DNA of 64,000 nt from Phytoseiulus persimilis (lineage: Eukaryota; Arthropoda; Arachnida; Mesostigmata; Phytoseiidae). The DNA lies in the NCBI GenBank assembly GCA_037576195.1, contig CM075104.1:25746211-25810210 (forward strand). The letters are read 5' to 3'. Of this stretch, positions 1-12,200 are shown one piece after another. The translations under genes and the position numbers were made by a program. Numbering within the stretch: position 1 is the first letter of the stretch; every line of letters begins with the position of its first letter. The notes below the pieces were generated by a model. That model did not search any database and had not been told where the DNA came from. It saw only the letters and a list, made by a program, of their open reading frames with translations.

Positions 1-2
1 GG

Positions 3-911
3 CTCCGCGAACGAGTCCTCCGGAAAATTCTCGATCCCTGCCTTAATTGTCGGGAGGATTCCCACCCGTCGTTCCCCGGCGTTCTCGCCCGCCCGGTCGT
101 GTGGCTTCTGCTCCGACGGAAGAACGACGGGCTGGATCTCGAATCTTTGAATCACTCCGATATTTTGTCAGCTGTCTCGTTTTCGGTCTTGTCGTCGACG
201 CCGTCGTTGTTTTCCGCTCGGCCCCTCCGCTCGGCCCCTCCGCTCGGCCCCTCCGCTCGGCCAGCGACTCTGCGAGGGGGACAGCCCTTCTGTAATTATC
301 CCGCCTCTACTCGAGGACTGCTTCCCGACGTTCTGGAACGCTCTCCATGTCCCGTTCCCCGGGCGATTCAATCATCACCGTCATCGACGGAGGCGGAAAC
401 TCTCCGGCGAATGAGCACCGAACGAAGGCCAGAGGAAGAGATTCGTTGCACCCGATTGCGAACTGACCTTACCGATACATTTCCGTGGCTCCTTAGGAAG
501 GCTTGTCCGGAACAAAAAACGATACACTTCGAACGGAGAAGAGATAAGGAAAACGGCGAGATCGAATCGGGAAATGACGGCGGAGAGAATACTGAGGGAG
601 TTTTTCAATTTCCGAGCGGATCGGCCAACTTTTCCCAGAAGAGTTCTATTCGTATGTTCGAGCGACACTTTCTGGCTCGGTGGTTGGACCATGGACCTGA
701 TTTGGTCCCCGTCTTCTCGTACTTGTGTGTCGCTCCGCGGTCGTTGTCATCGTCTGGAAAGTGGCTCTGGTTGCCGCCTAAAACCGAGCCCGACGTCAAT
801 GGCATGCCATCCGCGTTGAAATACGCAAACAAACCCGCTAACATGCCATTCAATCTGACTGTGGGTCGTCCCATCGTCAAGTGCTGCCAAGTTGAAAAGC
901 GACCCATCTGA
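3..911 (+). CDS. Left-edge open frame, hypothetical
   Basis: The frame is open from the window edge to a TGA at 909, 302 codons, and may continue leftwards. The first part is Ser/Pro/Arg-rich and includes the 13-base tandem repeat; the last 40 residues (for example PANMPFNLTVGRPIVKCC) look more protein-like. A tttcccag at 633-640 could be an acceptor. No family is recognised, and chance is a real alternative because stops are scarce here. Confidence 0.15.
   Translation, partial: LRERVLRKILDPCLNCREDSHPSFPGVLARPVVWLLLRRKNDGLDLESLNHSDILSAVSFSVLSSTPSLFSARPLRSAPPLGPSARPATLRGGQPFCNYPASTRGLLPDVLERSPCPVPRAIQSSPSSTEAETLRRMSTERRPEEEIRCTRLRTDLTDTFPWLLRKACPEQKTIHFERRRDKENGEIESGNDGGENTEGVFQFPSGSANFSQKSSIRMFERHFLARWLDHGPDLVPVFSYLCVAPRSLSSSGKWLWLPPKTEPDVNGMPSALKYANKPANMPFNLTVGRPIVKCCQVEKRPI
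215..262. repeat. 13-base tandem repeat, 3.7 copies
   Basis: The unit cgctcggcccctc repeats without error three times and partly a fourth time. It lies within the left-edge open frame. Confidence 0.9.
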
Positions 912-3900
912 GGGGGACGAAGCTTCTTTTTGACGTTTCGTTTCTAACGATGCGTTCTCACACAGAGTCTGACTCGCTGGTGAGCTTGCGTGTGATTCTC
1001 AGCTCGAACCCGTTCGACATCGGTCGGTCGAGATGGATGCGAGAAAGCTGAGACGAGAAAAAACGACGAGTGCTACTGCCTACGCGAGAGATACGCAGAA
1101 CGACTACTGCCGCAAAAATATATCGCGACCAACGCTCCCTATTCAGTCAGGTTCATTGTGAGAGCCGAGTTCCACTCGCTCTGCGTAGCGGACTCTATTC
1201 CGGAACCGACTCCTTCTGTTCGCAAATGATGAGGATGTCGATACCTCGTTCGGCTGGCTCCTGTTGTTCTGTTCCCAACCGATGACCAAACTCGGAGGAT
1301 TTGTATTGGAGGCTTCGAAACTTCGAACGAATCCCCTTCGATTAACTGCCGGGATCGAGTGCGGTATCCGGGCGGGGCTCGACAAGAATGCAATGAATCT
1401 TGGGCGGAAGCGCCGTTCCGCTCATTCCGATGATGGAAATGTTTGACTTGAGCTCATTATGTTTCCGATGCCCGTCTTCGTCGGCCCGGCAACATTCCCG
1501 CAACATCCCGCTCGCCCGATCTCAAGCGCCCGCGGACGGCAGGAGGAGTTCTTTCTCAATGAACAGCCGATGAGTGCTAATGGAACATCAATCAACGAAT
1601 GATATCCGACATCTCCGCTTCCCGAAGCGAACCGGGGTCGCTCGAAGGAGCGATATCAAGTGTTTCTTTAGCAGGAACGGAGAGTTTTCTTTCGCATTTC
1701 GTTTGCGCCGGGGCTCACTTCCTCCGAAATCCTCTCGTTTGCGCCTCTCCTGCTCGCTGGCTCGGTCGTTTCGTTGGCGGCCCCGGCAAGGAGCCCTGCG
1801 CTTCTTGAGCTTCATTAGCAGCAGAGCAGAGCAAGAGAAATGCAACCGTACCACTCACGGAATCACTAGCAGGGTGGCAATCTACCCTCGGCGCTTGTTT
1901 TCATTTATATAGCTGTCGCTGCTGCTGTCGTTAGCCTCTTTGCAGTCTGTACCAGAGCCCCACGGCCGCACGAGGCGCTCTTCAAGGTCGTGGAGCTCGT
2001 CGTGCATCTTCTATTTATCACTCACTTATGGATCGCATCGGTTGAGAATTTCACTCGCTCGTTTGCGAAAGCCGTGCATTCGAAGCTCATCCATTTGTTA
2101 AAGATCGACATTTTTTCAAGACACCCCGGTCTGAACCCGTGAGGGGGAAATCGGAGCAGACGAAGCGGTCGGAGTCCGCTATATGCGGCGGGGAAGTAAG
2201 GCAATCCAGGCGAACGATATCACACGGCACAGCCCACATATCATCGACTGCTTCGAGTGGATAAAAGGGCTGATGTGAACAAGAAGAAACGCAAACGAGC
2301 CCGTCCTGCGCGGGGCGCCACGGAACCTTCGACTTTCGAGATTTGCTGAAGTTCACATAGCCGGAATTGAAATAGCTGAAACTTGTATGGCCAAAATCAG
2401 AACCGCCGAGGTTGATATGGCTCAAATCGTGCCGCGGAATGATTAGAATGCCTTATCCTACTGCGAGACACACCATCGATCCGCTGGCCTTAATCTGTTG
2501 GGACGGTCAGATTCCAGCTCTCCCATCGCTATGTGTCGCGGTGCTCGAGCCCGCTCCCTCGTCAGGCTCGGGCAAAATCACAGCTGTCTGGAGATCTTTC
2601 TTCGTTTGACGCGGTGATGGCGTTTTTCCGTTCTTCTGATACATGTGATGCGAACACCCTACGACTGTCCCAGCAGCCGAAATGGGAAATAATTGAAAGC
2701 TAGCGATCGAGTGGCCAGCGCGCTGATGGACGGACGCACCGATATTCTCCGGACGGAAAATACTTGTTTCTATCTCTGACATCGGTTCCTGGAGAGGAGA
2801 TCGGGAAACGAAACGCTAGATCGGCGGTGACGACAACGGAGAGATTCTCTCAACGCGACGCCGAGATGAATGAGAGGACTCAATGATCGTCAACCTGGGG
2901 ACCGGTGGAATCCGGAGCGGCACGCGTTTCCTTCCAGGCCGTAGTCGCTTACTCGGCAGAATTAAATCTCTCGATGGGACTGCGGATTCGATTCGACTTC
3001 ACGAGAATGCTGTCGACGCTCCGAAAAATTGAGATTCCGTCTTCGTGTCCACAGATGTCAACTCAGCTTTATTCCTCTTTATCGTTGGGTGGCCCAAATA
3101 TCTGGATTGTGGGCTTGGTATGACCTGAAGGGTTATTTCTCCAAGTTCTACTGTTGCAAGCCATAACGAGCTAATACAATGAATTACATCATTGTCCCCA
3201 TGAAGAAAAAAACGAGCCTCGTTGTTGATGATACACGGTGTCAAGTGACCTTCGTCACGTCGGTGCCCTGCACTGTGACCTTACCCGAAGAAACGTGTCT
3301 GTTGGACGCCACAATGGAAGAGTGATCGTGGACGCCTCGACTTTCTTTGGCGATTCGAGACTGATTTCAGCCGATCGATCTGGGGACGACGATGAAAAGA
3401 GAAGGGAAATTTGAGTGAAATCATTCATTCGACCCGACGTCGAACACTGATGGTTCCGATACGTGTTTCGGGCTTAATCTGTTCCGAACCTTGTTCGATC
3501 GCACGGTTTGAGGCCTTTCGCTTCCGGACCCGGATGTTCCCGGATTGCTGCGCGAATTCGCCGAGTTCACTAACACGAGGGGCGCGACCTTCCGACGACG
3601 TTGGTCTCGGTTGAGGCGATTGCGAACGGAATTTCCGAATGAGTTCCAAAGCCAGCAACTTCAGAGCAAACCGCGAGATCGCCGAGCTCGTGCTAATGAT
3701 ACGGTGCCGCGATACCTGGTTTGTAGATGCTTCCGAGCGCATCAAGGTCAGAGCCTGATTGAGTCCCGGGTACACTTTGATCGAGAAGCTTAACGTCCCG
3801 AACGGATATCGACGCCGCACACGACGCCTCGTGAGTCTGTGCCGAGTCTGTGCCTCTTCTCTGAGCGGCTCGATCACAGGAGAAAAGAACCAAGGAGGAG

Positions 3901-4489
3901 GGCCAGCATGTTGCTGCTTGTATCGATGAATGAAACAGATTTTGGATCGAAGTCCATTCTCGACGAAGCGTTCTTCGCAAGCCATTCAAGCAGGCAGGCG
4001 GGCCGGCCGGATGAGTCATCAACGGATCCGCTTTTGGTCATTGCGCGAGTGGCTATGTCATAAACGCGACGTCGCTCATTACGTCGACGGGAAAACGGGT
4101 CGCTGACGTATTCTTAGAGGCAATGTCGTCCGACCGCTGAGCTTCTACTAGCGTGAACACGGTGTTGAACGTCTGTGAAAAACGAAATTTTACCACATAG
4201 CCGCCCCGAACACTTCAGCTGACATCGCGCGGACGAGGTCAGGGCGCCCGGGGCTGGAGTCGTTACACAACCGAAGACAGCCGGACATCTAGAAGAGCCA
4301 AAAACTCACCGAGTACATTAGTCGGACATCCCCGTACACGCATATAGCGCGCCGACAGACGGCATCAGCATAAAACATTTGTTCATTGTTAATTAGTCTG
4401 GTAATTGAAACAAGAAGCCAATTCCACGGAGAGCGAGTCTTCCGGTCGGTGGCGGAACTTCGCAAGTCATCATCGTAGAAATGGATGGG

Positions 4490-4519
4490 TGGCTGGCTGG
4501 CTGGCTGCCTGCCTGGCTG
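4490..4519. repeat. GGCT/GCCT microsatellite
   Basis: Imperfect ctgg/ctgc tetranucleotide tract in upstream sequence. Confidence 0.8.
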
Positions 4520-5940
4520 TAGGAGCAACTCCTGCCCGAAGGTCGCTCTGATCTCGGAGAGGTGTCTTCTGCATGCAATGCGTGCCCTTCCCGTGTTTAT
4601 ACAGCCATCACAACCGAGAGCGCCCAGTATCAACACTCGAAGTTGACTCAGAAATACGTACACATTTCGTTGCCCACCCAGCGGTTCGGCTCAGCAAACG
4701 TTCAGACAACCCCCACCACGGTTTCAGCCCCCGGCACGAATTCCCAGCCGGCTGGAACCAGCGAGCGATGTAGACAGATCTGGAAGCTCCTTTTTCTCTC
4801 GACTGCCGCTCAACCCTCGTCCGTGCTGATATATCAGAGAGATTTCGCGGTTCGCATGCGCGCATTCCGAGCGTGCGGAGCACTGCGGGCGACGGCGGAA
4901 ATTTGTCAATGAAACGGCATCCTTCTCACAATTATCATAAGCGACGCCGTGCTCGGTATCGTGTGCCGCTCCATGCTTAAAATATCCAGTCGGATTTAAT
5001 CACGCGGATCCTGTGTACGCCAGGAACACCGACCGCAGTAGATTTCTCGACCACCAACCTTGCAACGACCAGTTGGTCGACTGTGCTTGACAGCCGTAGA
5101 CCGACTTCCCACGTTTTTTTCAATGTACGCATGCAGCGTCGAAATCCGATTGGCGGCAACGACAGCGGGTGGGAGTTTGTCAGAGGAACTGAAGCAAGGT
5201 CATCATTCGAAGCGCTCGCTTGTCGCTGCGGCGGCTGTTGTCTTCTTGGCGACAGAAAATCAAGCCGGTCCCAGCGACTCCACTGACTGCAGCGGGTGCC
5301 CCGCACGCACAAACACGTCCGGGAAAATTTAAAAAGTTCCTATCGTCTCTGTGAATATTCATGAACTCCATTCAATATGTTAACATAGGATGAGGAAGCA
5401 TTTTTTAGCTGCTGAGTGTCTCTAATGACCTGTTCGAAAGGATGTGCGAAGAAGGGAACCGCGGTGTTTAAGAGCCCGCGATGAATTTGAATTTTAGAGA
5501 GAAAAACCCCCGACGACGACGACGTGTGTTTTCGTCCAGAGCGAGGTGTACGTAGGAAGAACCGCTCGAGCGCATTGGAAGAGAGTCTTTCGCAGGCTCC
5601 ACTAAATATTTCAGTTTCCATTCCTATACTTGTGGGGTAAAGTGTGACTCTCGAGTGGGCCGATATGGAGAGCGGGGGACTGAAGGACCATAAAACGAGA
5701 GGAGGAGGAAAAGGGGAGCAATAATCTGGCCCCCCACTCCCCCTATTAGACGGACGAAAGAAGAAACGACCCGAGAGCTAATCATATTTTTATGGAACCA
5801 TCATTGAGATAAGAGCTTTGCATGGCCGCTGTTCCCCTCGTGCTCCAGGTGGTCTCACTGCAGCACACCCTCTCCCGTCATGCAGCACACTCTTGCACTC
5901 ATTCGTTGAATCAAGTCAGCTAAGCAGCGTTTATCGTTAT

Positions 5941-5952
5941 TTCCAGGTGAGT
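5941..5952 (+). promoter_or_regulatory. Possible recursive splice site
   Basis: ttccag joined directly to gtgagt gives an acceptor followed at once by a donor, the layout of zero-length recursive splice sites in long fly introns. The upstream pyrimidine tract is only moderate (gtttatcgttatttccag). It would matter only if the cadherin's first exon lies further upstream. Confidence 0.2.
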
Positions 5953-6310
5953 TCTGATGGAATCGTCCGATGAAATTTCATCCCCTTCACAATTCAGAGA
6001 CTTTCAAGAGCGGGAGCCCGAACTTCGATGCCGCTCCTGAGCCCGAGTCAGGAATGACATCGGAGAGCAGTCCGCTCCGCCGCCGAGGGGTAGACGAAAT
6101 TGGATTTAATCGAGACGCCATCGTTGTTGTCGTCGTCAAAGAATAATTATTTTGTTCCGAAATGCAATTTATCCACGTACCATTCCCAAGATCGACGATT
6201 AGAATGGGTCTGTGCTCGCCGGGTCGCCGTTATCTGGACAGCGAGCGCAGCGGGTGATGGCCGGACTTTGGTTCATTGAATCCTTTGTTCGTCGATGATT
6301 CAATCGAATC

Positions 6311-6529
6311 ATGCAGCTGTTTCCTCTTCGGCGTTACCTGTGGGGCCTGTTGTGGTTCGCGAGTGTTTACCACCCCTGCTCCAATCTGCAAAGCCTGCCT
6401 CCGGGGCCGTTCAACGGAACCCCCAACTTGCAGCCACGGGGAGAGAGGTGTGGTCGTCAAACTCCGCGTTCCCGAGCTTCGGCGAAACCACTCTTATCGG
6501 GAATCATAGAGCACGGGGAGAATAACTGA
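6311..6529 (+). CDS. ORF with signal-peptide-like start, hypothetical
   Basis: ATG at 6,311 opens MQLFPLRRYLWGLLWFAS, a basic segment then a hydrophobic one. As a plain ORF it runs 72 codons to a TGA at 6,527. If cut after GCG A (6,362) before gtgttt it would leave one base of a codon, the phase needed by the first traced cadherin exon, but that donor is weak. It may be the missing cadherin start, or chance. Confidence 0.15.
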   Translation: MQLFPLRRYLWGLLWFASVYHPCSNLQSLPPGPFNGTPNLQPRGERCGRQTPRSRASAKPLLSGIIEHGENN

Positions 6530-8144
6530 ACCCCAACGAAAGACGGGAAGTTCCCTGCCGCGAGGAGATCTTTGACACCGGTCCGGGTTTTGATTGGCGC
6601 AGCTGCCCGTTCCACTTGCCGATGCCGGCGCCGTAGCCGCTGTTACTCGTTTTCTATTTCCCCACCCTCTTTCGGAAGTTTTATTTTGGAAGGTTCTCTG
6701 TCGAGTTGCAAATTGTATTACCCTGTCTGCTTGTCTGCCGTTGTCCGCCCGACGACGGCGGGCATAACGCCAGCTAACGGGCCGGCCTGCCTGCCTGCCG
6801 ACCGACCGGCCGGTCGGCCAGCAAACAGCCTACGCGAGCGTTGGTTCGTGCGCGGCAGCGAGTGTGCGTGCGGGGGCGGCGGCGGGGTGCGACCAGCAAG
6901 AGGGAGATGGTGGTTTTTGAAGAGTTTCCTTGCCTCCATCTCTCACCCACCGCTCCGCTCCCGCGTTGTGAAGTTGTTCCACGCCATTCCCCTCGAAATG
7001 TGCACGGAATGCCAAACCAACTGCTTCGCCTCGTGCCTCTCACGACAGCGTCGGCCCCCGCTGTCTCTCAGCCAGCGGGTTGCTGCGCTGTTCCCAACGT
7101 TTTCCTCGGAGCGCCAGGACATTGACAACGACAGCAGGACTCGCCGGCATCATCAATAACGACGAAGGACAAAAACATGAGGGACTTCTGAGGGATTTGG
7201 CGCTTTTTCTCCCGGCTCGGATTTTGACTCGTGCTTTGATTGATTGGGCACAGTCTCGATGGAGATGCCTCTGACTGAAACTGCTACAACTTCCGAGACG
7301 CGGCGAGAGTTGAAGTCCAAGGCGCCTTGTCGAATTCGGAAACGGTCGAGGGGCGACGAGCGAGGATGAAGGGAGGGGGATCTGTTTCCGCAGGGAAGGA
7401 GGGGAGGGGGGGGGGGTGTTCAATATTACGGGTTCGGGACACCACATTCGGGACACGAGGAGTTGCAGTTAGACCAAACGAGCCGGTGAAAATCGAAGGT
7501 GGCGAATGCAGAAATTTTCGTTCGGGGCTTCAGGGCTGCACGTTCCACCAGGAGAGATGCGCCACAGCCTGGATCTCACCGCGGTTTTATCCTGAGAGTA
7601 TTTCGTGCGTCTTCATGAAGCAGAGAGAATCCTCCCATAGGTTCACTGAGTATGTCTGAGGGCAAGGTTTCAACTTCATTAAGGAGGAGGCCAGGCGCCT
7701 CGCCGCAAGTGCGCGTGGCTCTTTGAGGGGGGAGAAGCGAGGAAACATTCCGCGTCTGCTTTAATGGAAACGATCAGGAGGGCAACGGTGGTGCCGGTGG
7801 TAAATGCCGATGGAAGAAGGGCGACCAGGTCCTCCGAACGCCTAGTCAGGAGAGAGGGCTGGCAGGCAGGCGGGTGGACGGACGGACCGGAAGGAGATAT
7901 CAATTACTCTCCTGGATAGGATGCGCTCGCTCTCGAGTCGGAATGACCTCCGGTATCTCTCCAACGGCTCCTTCGCTCCCGTCTCCTTGGGAGTCTCCGT
8001 CGATAGCGAGGCGAAGGAGGGAACGGAGACGGGAATGACCTCGGAATCTCTCCGGAGACACAGCATCGCCGGCGGAAACCGCGCGGCGCCGACAGAGAAC
8101 ATAAGCTGAAATAAAAGAGACGTTCATTCGTTTGCTCTCCAGTC

Positions 8145-8237
8145 AGTCAGTCGGTCGGTTGGTCGCTCGGTCATTACCGATCGTTGATTACCACCGGCAG
8201 GCACCCGGAGCAGCTGCGTTGGAGCTTTCCTCTCCCG
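8145..8237 (+). promoter_or_regulatory. Possible transcription start and non-coding leader exon
   Basis: TCAGTC at 8,143-8,148 matches the arthropod initiator. The next 90 bases contain no ATG and end tctcccg before a good donor gtgagt at 8,238. This is what a non-coding first exon would look like, and it lies 5 kb upstream of the first traced cadherin exon on the same strand. TCAGTC clusters also occur at 11,916 and 27,804, so the initiator match alone is weak. Confidence 0.25.
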
Positions 8238-8355
8238 GTGAGTCCCAGAAATGGTGAGCTTGCGTTCTTCTCTCCGGAATAGGTGACGCCCAGTACTGGC
8301 CCGGACTTGAGAACAGATCATTCCGAACATCCTATTCTGACTATTCGTGGGGGGA

Positions 8356-8370
8356 GGGGGGGGGGGGGGG
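8356..8370 (+). repeat. 15-base G homopolymer
   Basis: Uninterrupted G run after ggggga; one of several G or C runs of 11 or more in non-coding sequence. Confidence 0.85.
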
Positions 8371-8752
8371 ACGGTGCATCGGCTGGACTGTGGCGACAAC
8401 GAATCTGTGACGAGCGTCGATGCCTCCAACGGCTGTGGACCGATCTGGTGGTGAGTGACGACTAGAGTTGCTATTGGAAAAGAACGGCGGAATGCACGGA
8501 ATGCCGTGCTGAACAACCGAACGCCACGCTGTCGCCGAGTTCGCTGCACGACCGCGCTGGTGAGCGTTGTTGAACGGAGAGGCGCCTTCGAGAGCGAGGA
8601 ATCCGAAGAGTTCCGCCGTCGCTTCGACCGAATAACTCCATTACACGTTTTCTGAAGGGAAATATTGTGTATCATATCCGTCGACGCATCAATGGATTTC
8701 CCACCGCCCTAGAACGTCCCACGAAGAGGAACAGGCATACGGTGTTCTCGAA

Positions 8753-9220
8753 TTACGGCGGAAACAGGAACGAATCTCGCCGGCGAGGTCGGCCGAAATG
8801 ATCGAGCGTTTGGATCATCGTTCGGCGGACACAAACTCCGCCGAAGACAGATTTGAATAAGATTGCGACAAGCAGTTGATTTTCTAGTGGAGTGAAGCGA
8901 TCATTCTTCGCACACTCTTGGCCACGGTTGGGACAATAGCCGTTGGATACACAAATGTCACGGACAGAGAGGTTTTGCATAAGTGTGCGGGTAGGATGCG
9001 GGCAGCCCGATTCCCACGGGGCAGCATCCGTCCCGGCAACTGTGAGCCAATTCCTCGTGCCCGATTCCTGACACGGAACGTTCAAAACCAACAAACGGCT
9101 AGTTAGCGACAAAGTTTCTGCGGGACCTTGTGGCAACGAGGCTCGACGCAAAATCTTGCAAAAACATTCTTGAAGCGTTTCAGCTGGCAAAACAGAAAAT
9201 CTGGTGTTTGAATCCTTCAA
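8753..9220 (-). CDS. 155-codon hypothetical ORF, minus strand
   Basis: Starts at an ATG (9,220) and runs to a TAA at 8,753. It includes a Cys-containing stretch, CVSNGYCPNRGQEC, and lies in a locally AT-richer patch where an ORF of this length is less likely by chance. No family, signal peptide or splice sites are recognised. Confidence 0.15.
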   Translation of the reverse strand: MKDSNTRFSVLPAETLQECFCKILRRASLPQGPAETLSLTSRLLVLNVPCQESGTRNWLTVAGTDAAPWESGCPHPTRTLMQNLSVRDICVSNGYCPNRGQECAKNDRFTPLENQLLVAILFKSVFGGVCVRRTMIQTLDHFGRPRRRDSFLFPP

Positions 9221-12200
9221 ATATGATCGCGACCATCTGATATGCGTTGGTGGAAAAAAATCGACGGGGAATTAGACATTTACAGTTTTGGATTTGCACG
9301 CCATGGCGTAGGGTTGTGTTGACCCTGATTTGTTTTTTGATTGTGGGGGCCTCGATCCAGACCCCTTGTTGCGAAAAACCTCACAGTTTCGGATGGCCCG
9401 ACCATGTCGAGTTATTCTCCGAATGTCTCACCCCGATTCGGAGGGGGGTCTGAAGTGTCCCCTCCTGTCAAAGGGCGACCTCGACAAGTTCGGATGTCTG
9501 GCGGATAAAACGCTCGTGGGATCGAGGCCAGAGTACGAGCAGCGTCCGGCTGCGGTCTGACCGCCGCCCGACTGGGGTCTGAAAGCCTGCTGATTCGAGA
9601 TGCTTCCGCGGCGGCGATCCAACCTCCTGCCTGACTGCTCTGCTGTCGTTGCGAGAATTGAAATTTGAGATGAGCTACACTTTCTGCTTGGACCGGAGAG
9701 CGCCTCTCCCCCGCCTCGCGCGTGCCGATTCCGAACCTTTCGAGTTTTTTCCGGTTCCGGAGCACCGGCAAAGTTTCGGAAGCCAGAGGCTTCTCGACGT
9801 CGAGTGTCTTCGGAAAGGGAGAAGGAAGGATATCATGCGATCACAGCTATGGGGCAGCGAGGCCGCCGGGACAGAACTCATCAGAACTTCCATTCGCGGC
9901 TCTTCCATGCAAAGCGACCAGCCGGTGGACCCTCAGTTCCAATAGAACGAGCCGGCTCCTGTCATTCGCACCATAGGTCCGGATCTGCATCGGACAGACG
10001 AGCAAGCAACGCTCTCCGGGGGGAACTTCTTGTGTTGCTGCATTGGCAACGTTCCCCAAGCACCTGTCGGTCCATTCAGTTGCGGTGATTGCCGTTGTGA
10101 ACATCGTTCTAATCCATACTGAATCCGTCCAACAACGTGATTCTCTTCCATCGCTGCGAGACTCGTAGAGAACGACCGGCTCTTTCCTCGGGAGGGCTGC
10201 TCAGGTCGATGCTCAGGAATGTCAACACATCGGTGGCGCGGAAAGAGGAGAAGGGCGACAGAAAGAGAGCGGGGACGAGGGGTCAGCGACGCAAACACGA
10301 GCCGAAAAGCTCCAACCAAGTCGACGAGCTTATAAAGAATGTCGTAAAGTGGTTCCTTCCTCAGTGAGACCCGGCGTGGCGAAAGAGGAGAAAAGAGCGA
10401 AATCGGAGGCAGGAGGACTTCAGGGAGAAGGGAGGCCCGTCCGCCGACCGAACATTGCTTTCGGTGCGGCAGTTCAACAACGAAAACGACGTCGACTCCG
10501 AGGAGAAGAGAAAAGTTGGCAGCTTTATTTACTTCCGTCTCCGGAATGGATCTTGTTGCTTTCATTTTCTTATCACGCACCGCGAACGAACTCCGGAGCT
10601 GAAACTCCGGCCGTGTTGAAAGTCATTCGCCACCCCAATTCATCGAAGCGCGTCTCCGCTACTTCGATGAGGAGTCGAGTTCCTGGCGAAACAAACATTG
10701 ATTCCGATCTCCAAACGCAAGTGTTTCAGGGGAAGGGGTGCTCTCCCCCCCCCTCCGCTGCGAAAAAAACACCCATTCAGTCAATTAACGAGAGGCTCTT
10801 GTTTAGGGGCGGAGCGAACCCGCGGCGGAGTCTGACTCCGAGAAGAAGCTCGCGCCATGAGCAAGGAGTGCGCTCGCTTGCCCATTCGTTTCCTGGCCCT
10901 CCCTCGCTCGCTGGGCCGACACGCTCCTGCTCGCTAGATACCCGAAGAGTCTCTCCGACGCCCAGACCGAGGGGCCGACGGATTCCCCTCATGCTATCTG
11001 GCGTGACAACGTCTTTACGAGCGAATGAACGAAGCGACTCGCAGCCGCCGAGTTGCCTCATTGTTCTTAAGACGAAGGCGTTATGAGGGAAAGCGGGCGT
11101 CATCCGCGTAAGCTATTCATGGGCAGCTGTCAACAACTGCGTTCTGCGCCACGCGAGCAGAAGCTGGAAATCTCCTCCCGGTGGTCATTGACTCAGGGAG
11201 GGGCGCGGTGACGAAGGTTGTCCAACGACGAGGGAGCCGGCCAGAAAAACAATCAGCGGAATCTGGGCGGGACGGTGGACCGGCTTCATATTTCTTTATA
11301 TCTCGGAGTGCTTTTCGGTGGCCGCGCTCATAAATTCCTGCAGGCCATATAAGCTCACGAGTACCTTTGCGTTCTCGCCCCTTGACGCGCAAGCACGGCC
11401 ATGTTTACGTGCGATAAATTCCCATTTGCGCATCGCTTCGGCGGCGCTATCACTCCTAATTCTGATGCGAGTTAGCGATCTTTGATGTGGAATGTTCATC
11501 CGCCGGCGTCTCGAGGACAGCGGAAGCCAGACTCGGGAGGGTCTGCCCGGGAAGGTCGACGCGCGCGTGGGTCCCCGGACGTTGCGCGAACGCAACGCCG
11601 CCCGAGGGGAACCCTCAGTCTTGTTCGGCGGCGGCTGCTGTCGCTCAGAATCGTCGGACTCATTAGCAGGAAGAGTTATGGAAGCGTCAAGCGAAACTTG
11701 TCGAGACAACGAGAGGGAAGGAAAACGGACAAGGAATTACCCACTAGCTGAAGCGTGTAGCCATCCAACAGAGAGAGTGCAGGCTTGCTCGCCCCCTCGA
11801 GCCTCGTTTTTCCGGCCGTCAGATTCGCGCCGTGCCGGGGAGAAAGTGCCGGCCGAGCAGCAGCAGTTTTTGTCGATACTCGTTCGCCAACAAGCAGAAT
11901 TAACGAGAGCGAAACTCAGTCAGTCAGCGCAATGACCCTATTCATCAGGAGAACGAGCATTCTTCATCGTTCAACTCATTACTCACGGTCAGCGTCGCGA
12001 GTCCGCAAAGTGGTAAACACGGCCGGCAACAACAACAGCAGCCGCGTTTCATCGGAAGCCCCCCACCTTGGCCCCGCTCAAGACGACAACCGAGCCGGTT
12101 GTCGTCTTCGCTCGCTGTTCTCCCTGAGGCGAGCGTCAGGTCTCAGGCGCCCCTTGGTCACTGGGTGCGACGGGAAGTAATGAGCGCAGAGCGGAACTTC

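Larger units (their letters stand above)
1..8142. other. Upstream sequence, no recognised gene
   Basis: No known protein family could be read on either strand. It holds a 13-base tandem repeat near 215, a left-edge open frame (3-911), GGCT/GCCT repeats near 4,490 and 6,781, a possible recursive splice site at 5,941-5,952, a signal-peptide-like ORF start at 6,311 and an 11-base G run at 7,406. It may be intergenic or part of a long first intron of the cadherin. Confidence 0.5.

Noticed and set aside
7921-8114. ORF ending at an AATAAA, suggesting the end of an upstream gene
   Set aside because: The AATAAA starts at 8,109, overlapping the stop codon, which leaves almost no 3' UTR; no upstream exon could be linked.
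9933-10580. 215-codon minus-strand ORF
   Set aside because: No domain, low-complexity composition and equally long frames on the other strand.
11916-12180. TCAGTC cluster followed by an ATG as a first exon
   Set aside because: The ORF is not signal-peptide-like, and no donor leaves the phase needed for the first traced cadherin exon.
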